Origin: Halobacteriales archaeon QS_8_69_26
GTDB lineage: Archaea > Halobacteriota > Halobacteria > Halobacteriales > SW-7-71-33
Reading direction: 5' to 3'
NCBI GenBank assembly: GCA_003023195.1
Contig: PXRX01000023.1
Coordinates: 91,699 to 155,698, forward strand
Length of the DNA: 64,000 nt
The notes beneath the pieces were generated by a model that made no database searches, had not been told where the DNA came from, and saw nothing but the letters and a program-made list of their open reading frames with translations. Shown piece after piece: positions 60,290 to 64,000 of this stretch (position 1 is its first letter; each line of letters begins with the position of its first letter). The position numbers and the translations under genes were made by a program.

Positions 60290-61093
60290 ATGGTCGACAT
60301 CGAAGCAGCGGCAAAGTATCCGATGGAGGACGACGACTGGATCAAGACGGTCGGAATCGGTGGAATTTTCATATTCCTGAACTTTCTGATCGGGACGATC
60401 GGGGCGTTCGTGGTCTTCCTCCTGGGTGCGATCACCCTCGGGATCGGGTTCCTGCTGTTCATCCCGCTGTTCCTGATACAGATCGTCCTCGGACTCCCCA
60501 TCATGGGGTACGGGTTGCGGGTCCTCCGGACGACCATAGAGGGCAAGGACATGCCGCCAAAGTTCGGCGACTGGGGCAGCCTGTTCAAGGAAGGGGCCTA
60601 CGGCTACGGGATCGGCCTGGTCTACGTGCTCCCGTTCATCGTCCTCGGGGGCGGAGTGTTCGCAGTGACGGTCGTCCTCGGACTGGTGGCCGGAGCCGCC
60701 ACTGACGGCGGCGGCGCGACCAGCCTGCTGATCTCTCTCGGTCAGCTGGCGTTCGGGCTGGTGGCGCTGGTGTGGTACCCCGTGGCGGGGTACCTCATGC
60801 CCATCTCGCTGTCGGTCTACGCCACGGAGGGCGACGTCCGGGCCGCCTTCTCGCGGGACCGGCTCAAGCGGGTCGCCACGAACAAGGAGTACGCCGTCCC
60901 CTGGGTCGTCGCCATCGCCGGCATGCTCGTCGCCAACAACGTCGCGAGCTTCCTGACCTTCCTCGTGATCGGTGCGCCGATACAGTTCTACGTCATCATG
61001 GTCGCGTTCCGCCTGTTCGGCGAGGGGTACGCGGCGGCGATGGAGTCCGAGGAGGCGACGCCTGTAGGGGCCCCGGCCGAGACGCCGCGGTAG
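60290..61093 (+). CDS. DUF4013-type membrane protein
   Basis: A 267-residue membrane protein with about six hydrophobic segments. YPMEDDDWIKTVGIGGIF at the start, GLPIMGYGLRVLRTTIEGKD and FGDWGSLFKEGAYGYGIGLVYVLP fit DUF4013, a family of unknown function. The TATA-like AATTAAG at 60259-60265 lies about 28 nt before the ATG. It stands alone after moaC. Confidence 0.86.
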   Translation: MVDIEAAAKYPMEDDDWIKTVGIGGIFIFLNFLIGTIGAFVVFLLGAITLGIGFLLFIPLFLIQIVLGLPIMGYGLRVLRTTIEGKDMPPKFGDWGSLFKEGAYGYGIGLVYVLPFIVLGGGVFAVTVVLGLVAGAATDGGGATSLLISLGQLAFGLVALVWYPVAGYLMPISLSVYATEGDVRAAFSRDRLKRVATNKEYAVPWVVAIAGMLVANNVASFLTFLVIGAPIQFYVIMVAFRLFGEGYAAAMESEEATPVGAPAETPR

Positions 61094-61391
61094 TTCCGGA
61101 CCCCCCGATTCTGCCGACGGATCCCGAACTTCATCGACCCGTCACGGCCGATCCTGACGGTACCCTGTCCAGTCGCCCGATCCCCGAGTGCTCGCCATAC
61201 CGACGGTCGTTCCCCGATTCGACCGGCGATCCTTGGTCGTTCCCCGATTCGACCGGCGATCCTTGGTCGTTCCCCGATTCGACCGGCGATCCCGGATCGA
61301 TCGGTGTCCCGCGGACCGTGTGGACCGGTGTTTCGTCCGGGGTTGGTAGCACCGAAGAAACAAGTGGTGGGCGAACGTATCTTGCATTGTC
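61094..61391. other. 298-bp intergenic region with tandem repeat
   Basis: Contains a 30-bp tandem repeat (61205-61291) and, at its right end, the likely promoter (AAACAAG at about 61358) of the zinc-ribbon gene. Nothing else is seen. Confidence 0.6.
61205..61291. repeat. 30-bp tandem repeat, about 2.9 copies
   Basis: Units begin GGTCGTTCCCCGATTCGACC at 61205, 61235 and 61265; the third differs at its end. The frame on both strands stays open across the array because 30 is a multiple of three, but no gene is evident. Confidence 0.88.
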
Positions 61392-61691
61392 ATGCAAGAG
61401 TGGGGCTGGGCGATCGCGTCGGTGATCCTGCTGGTCACCCTGGTCCAGTTGCTTGCGTACTACTACCTGGTGCGCGGCGGCGGCCCCTCGATGCTCCCCT
61501 CTTCGGCGGACGGCAACGGAAACGCATCGCCGGGCGGCCCGGGCCGGGCGGATGCCGTCCCCGGCGCGGAGGACCGCGACGTGGCCGGCCTCGGGGACGC
61601 CGAGGAGGTGCGTCGCTGTTCCAACTGCGGGGCGCCGAACGAGAGCGACCCCGTGTTCAGCTTCTGTCGCAACTGCGGCGACCAGCTCTGA
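61392..61691 (+). CDS. Membrane-anchored zinc-ribbon protein
   Basis: A 99-residue protein with one N-terminal membrane helix (ASVILLVTLVQLLAYYYLV), a Gly/Pro/Asp linker and a C-terminal zinc ribbon, CSNCG and CRNCG, ending in DQL. The ribbon should be in the cytoplasm or near the membrane. Similar short haloarchaeal proteins are common and uncharacterised. The start is supported by AAACAAG about 31 nt upstream. Confidence 0.83.
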   Translation: MQEWGWAIASVILLVTLVQLLAYYYLVRGGGPSMLPSSADGNGNASPGGPGRADAVPGAEDRDVAGLGDAEEVRRCSNCGAPNESDPVFSFCRNCGDQL

Positions 61692-61846
61692 CCCGCAGGC
61701 CGACTCCGGACCGCGCGTCGGCGTCCCGGTGCGGCCACCGTCGACTGCCCCGGATGCCCCCGCGTCGACCGACACGTCGCTCGATTCGCCCCTGATCGCC
61801 CGACCTACCCCGGATCGCTTATGCCGACCCCACCCGAGGGACCACC

Positions 61847-62590
61847 GTGCCCGAGGCACTGGCGATAAACGTCGCGGCCAACACCACGCTCCCGGGGTTC
61901 AGGGCGCCCATCGCCCCGGACGGGCGGTTCGTATACGTCCCGATCCCAGAGCGCGAACCGACCCGCGAGGACGTCGCGGTCCCGACGTACGGTGACCTGG
62001 AGTTCTCGCTCCCGGTCGATACCCCCGGCGACCTGGCCGACCGGCGGGTCCACCTCGACCCCGAGTTCGCCGGTCACCACGGCTCCCGGGAGTACACCTA
62101 CGGCGACGAGCACGGGGTGAAGGCCGGTCCGATCTCCGACCTGGAGGCCGGCGACTACCTCCTGTTCTACGCGACCCTGGAGCGACTCGACGACCCGGGC
62201 GGCGACTATCCGGACTGGGCCCCGCCCGAGTGGGGTGCGTACCTGATCGGAGGGTTCCGACTGGCGGTCGACCCGGTCACCGGCGAGGGGTACGCCGACC
62301 TGTCGCCGGACCTGCGCGACCGGTTCGCGAACAACGCCCACGTCAAGCGGGCGTCGTTCGACGCGAAGGTGCTGGCGCTGGGGGACCCGGGAGCGTCGGC
62401 CCTGTTCGACCGGGCCGTCCCGCTGAGCGACCCGGCCGTCGGCGCGGACCCGAACCGGATCGTCACCGAACTGTCGGCCGACTCCGGACGGGGGCCGTGG
62501 TGGCGCCGACCGCTGCGCTTCGACGAGACGGCGACCGAGAAACTCCTGTCGGTCCTGCGCGACCGGCACGGCGTCTGGGACCCGGAGTAG
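61847..62590 (+). CDS. Nmad3-like protein (predicted nucleotide-modification associated domain)
   Basis: A 247-residue protein. The start, LPGFRAPIAPDGRFVYVPIP, then TYGDLEF, RRVHLDPEF, REYTYGDEHGVKAGP and GDYLLFYATLE resemble the Nmad3 group, where S-P-I-x-P-D-G-x-x-x-x-P-I-P and H-L-D-P are conserved. Nmad3 was predicted from gene neighbourhoods to act in phage or host nucleotide modification; the activity is not shown. The GTG at 61847 is chosen from a TATA-like GCTTATG 29 nt upstream. Confidence 0.72.
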   Translation: MPEALAINVAANTTLPGFRAPIAPDGRFVYVPIPEREPTREDVAVPTYGDLEFSLPVDTPGDLADRRVHLDPEFAGHHGSREYTYGDEHGVKAGPISDLEAGDYLLFYATLERLDDPGGDYPDWAPPEWGAYLIGGFRLAVDPVTGEGYADLSPDLRDRFANNAHVKRASFDAKVLALGDPGASALFDRAVPLSDPAVGADPNRIVTELSADSGRGPWWRRPLRFDETATEKLLSVLRDRHGVWDPE

Positions 62591-62702
62591 GTTCCGGGCC
62601 GTGAGCCGGCACGGATCGGCGGCTCCCGATCCACCGGTTGGCGGACGACCGCCGGGTGGATATTTAATGCACCGCCCCCAACCGTTCCGGGAGGCTCGCA
62701 CG

Positions 62703-63857
62703 ATGCTCTCGGGAGTCAACGTCGCGCTCGGGGTTACGGGGTCCATCGCCGCGGTCAAGTGCGTCGAACTGGCGCACGAACTCCGCCGGAACGGTGCGTC
62801 GGTACGGGCCGTGACGACCGACGCGGCCCGCTCTATCGTCCACCCGTGGGCCCTGGAGTTCGCCACCGGGAACGACGTCGTCACGGAGATTACGGGGTCG
62901 GTCGAACACGTCGAACTCTGTGGGCGCGAAGGCTGGGCGGACGTACTGCTGGTCGCCCCGGCCACCGCCAACACCGTGGGGAAGGTGGCGGCGGCGGTGG
63001 ACGACACCCCGGTGACCACCTGCGCGACGACGGCGCTCGGGGCCGACGTCCCGGTGGTCGTCGCGCCCGCGATGCACGAACCGATGTACGACCACCCCGG
63101 CGTCCTCGACGCCATCGCCCGCCTGGAGGGGTGGGACGTCTCCTTCGTCGACCCCCGCGTGGAGGAGGGGAAGGCCAAGATAGCCGACGAGGAGGCGGTC
63201 GTCCTCGCGACGGCACGGGCGACCCGCGAGGGGACGCTGGCGGGCAAGCGCGTGGTCGTCACCGCCGGTGCCACGAGCGAACCGATCGACCCGGTGCGGG
63301 TGATCACCAATCGGTCGTCCGGACGGACGGGCCGGTCGGTCGCGAAGGCGTGCTACGTTCGCGGTGCCGACGTGACCCTCGTCCACGACGGGCCCGACGT
63401 CGCCTACGCCGACGTCCGCCCGGTGGAGACGGCCGAGGAGATGCTCTCGGCCGTCCTCGAGGCGGTCGAGGACGCCGACGCAGTCGTCTCGGCGGCGGCC
63501 ATCGGCGACTACACGGTCGACCCGCGCGAGGGGAAGATACGGTCGGGCCAGGAATTGACGCTCGAACTGACCCCGACACCGAAGGTGATAGACGAGGTGC
63601 GGGACGTCCGACCGGACCTCCCGGTCGTCGGGTTCAAGGCCGAGACGTCGGGGGAGGACGACGCGATGGTGGAGGCCGCAAGGACCACGCTCCGGCGGGC
63701 CGACCTCTCGTTCGTGGTCGCCAACGACGCCAGCATGATGGGCCAGGAGGACACCCGGACGCTGTTCGTGACCGACGTGGACGTCGAGGAGTACGCCGGA
63801 TCGAAGGACGACCTGGGCGTGGAAGTGGCCGAACGCCTGGGCCGGATCCTGAAGTGA
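62703..63857 (+). CDS. coaBC: Phosphopantothenoylcysteine decarboxylase / phosphopantothenate--cysteine ligase
   Basis: A 384-residue bifunctional coenzyme A enzyme. The CoaC half binds FMN and has GVTGSIAAVKCVELA, APATANTVGKVAAAVDD and APAMHEPMY. The CoaB half has VVTAGATSEPIDPVRVITN, SSGRTGRSVA and PTPKVIDEV. Length is normal. The TATA-like TATTTAATG ends about 36 nt before the ATG at 62703, so a short leader is likely; the ATG inside the TATA box at 62667 is not used. Confidence 0.94.
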   Translation: MLSGVNVALGVTGSIAAVKCVELAHELRRNGASVRAVTTDAARSIVHPWALEFATGNDVVTEITGSVEHVELCGREGWADVLLVAPATANTVGKVAAAVDDTPVTTCATTALGADVPVVVAPAMHEPMYDHPGVLDAIARLEGWDVSFVDPRVEEGKAKIADEEAVVLATARATREGTLAGKRVVVTAGATSEPIDPVRVITNRSSGRTGRSVAKACYVRGADVTLVHDGPDVAYADVRPVETAEEMLSAVLEAVEDADAVVSAAAIGDYTVDPREGKIRSGQELTLELTPTPKVIDEVRDVRPDLPVVGFKAETSGEDDAMVEAARTTLRRADLSFVVANDASMMGQEDTRTLFVTDVDVEEYAGSKDDLGVEVAERLGRILK

Positions 63858-64000
63858 CCCCTCCCCGGGTGTCGACCCCGCCAGTTCGGGTCCCGGCCCG
63901 ATCACCTATGGAAACGCTGCTACCTCCACAAACCACCGCTACCGATAAAATGATTACGCCGTCCCGGTGTCTACTGCTCTCCCGGCCGATAGGCGGTCCC
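63858..64000. other. Right edge, no gene assigned
   Basis: 143 bases follow coaBC. An AT-rich CGATAAAATG at about 63942 may be a promoter, and an ATG at 63950 opens a frame to the window end, but too little is visible to call a gene. Confidence 0.3.

Noticed and set aside
63950..64000. Start of a further gene at the right edge
   Set aside because: Only 17 codons are visible with no recognisable sequence.

Overview
The window is chromosomal DNA of a halophilic archaeon (class Halobacteria). The evidence is very high GC, acidic predicted proteins, twin-arginine (Tat) signal peptides with lipoboxes, TATA boxes about 27-31 nt before many start codons (leaderless transcripts), and haloarchaeal families such as RdfA, DacZ and RAD55-like ATPases. 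I count about 63 protein genes (one 5' partial at the left edge, one frameshifted) plus one clear pseudogene. I saw no rRNA, tRNA, CRISPR array, integrase or intact insertion sequence.

Region 1 (1-20 kb) looks like a catabolic/accessory region. After a partial rdfA, an Lrp-like regulator and an unknown gene come livG-livF (+), a zinc alcohol dehydrogenase (+), then a leftward unit rraA-like aldolase > substrate-binding protein > livH > livM. Rightward follow hyuB-hyuA, a ketopantoate-reductase-like enzyme, an MFS carrier, an amidohydrolase-Rieske ferredoxin pair and a VOC protein; a 3-hydroxyacyl-CoA dehydrogenase is on the opposite strand. Together they could import and degrade a cyclic amide or related carboxylic compound; the substrate is not determined by the sequence.

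The most striking signal is an 18-bp dyad, TACAGTA-N4-TACTGTA, present six times, each copy between genes: paired upstream of the rraA-liv operon, paired upstream of the amidohydrolase operon, and single upstream of genes at 29.7 kb and 49.1 kb. The nearest copy always lies about 73-90 bp before a start codon and about 46-61 bp upstream of the likely TATA box, which suggests an activator regulon.

Region 2 (20-36 kb) holds ilvD, a Tat-exported PQQ beta-propeller membrane protein with a C-terminal protein kinase, a decayed AAA/TPR gene, two lipoproteins, proS, a HAD hydrolase, a second secreted beta-propeller membrane protein and an M28 peptidase. Region 3 (36-50 kb) holds a zinc-finger membrane protein, a DUF7504-like pair, a thioesterase, two ABC-2 exporter modules, a nucleotidyltransferase, dph6, pyruvate-dehydrogenase-type E1 beta/alpha, a wHTH/membrane pair and an acyltransferase. 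Region 4 (50-64 kb) is mostly core genes: a dacZ-mscS operon, flavin reductase, RAD55-like and MinD-like ATPases, pyrB-pyrI, a NUDIX protein, an RNA-binding protein, nnr (3' frameshift), moaC, an Nmad3-like protein and coaBC. Short tandem repeats of 30, 31 and 38 bp sit in three intergenic gaps.
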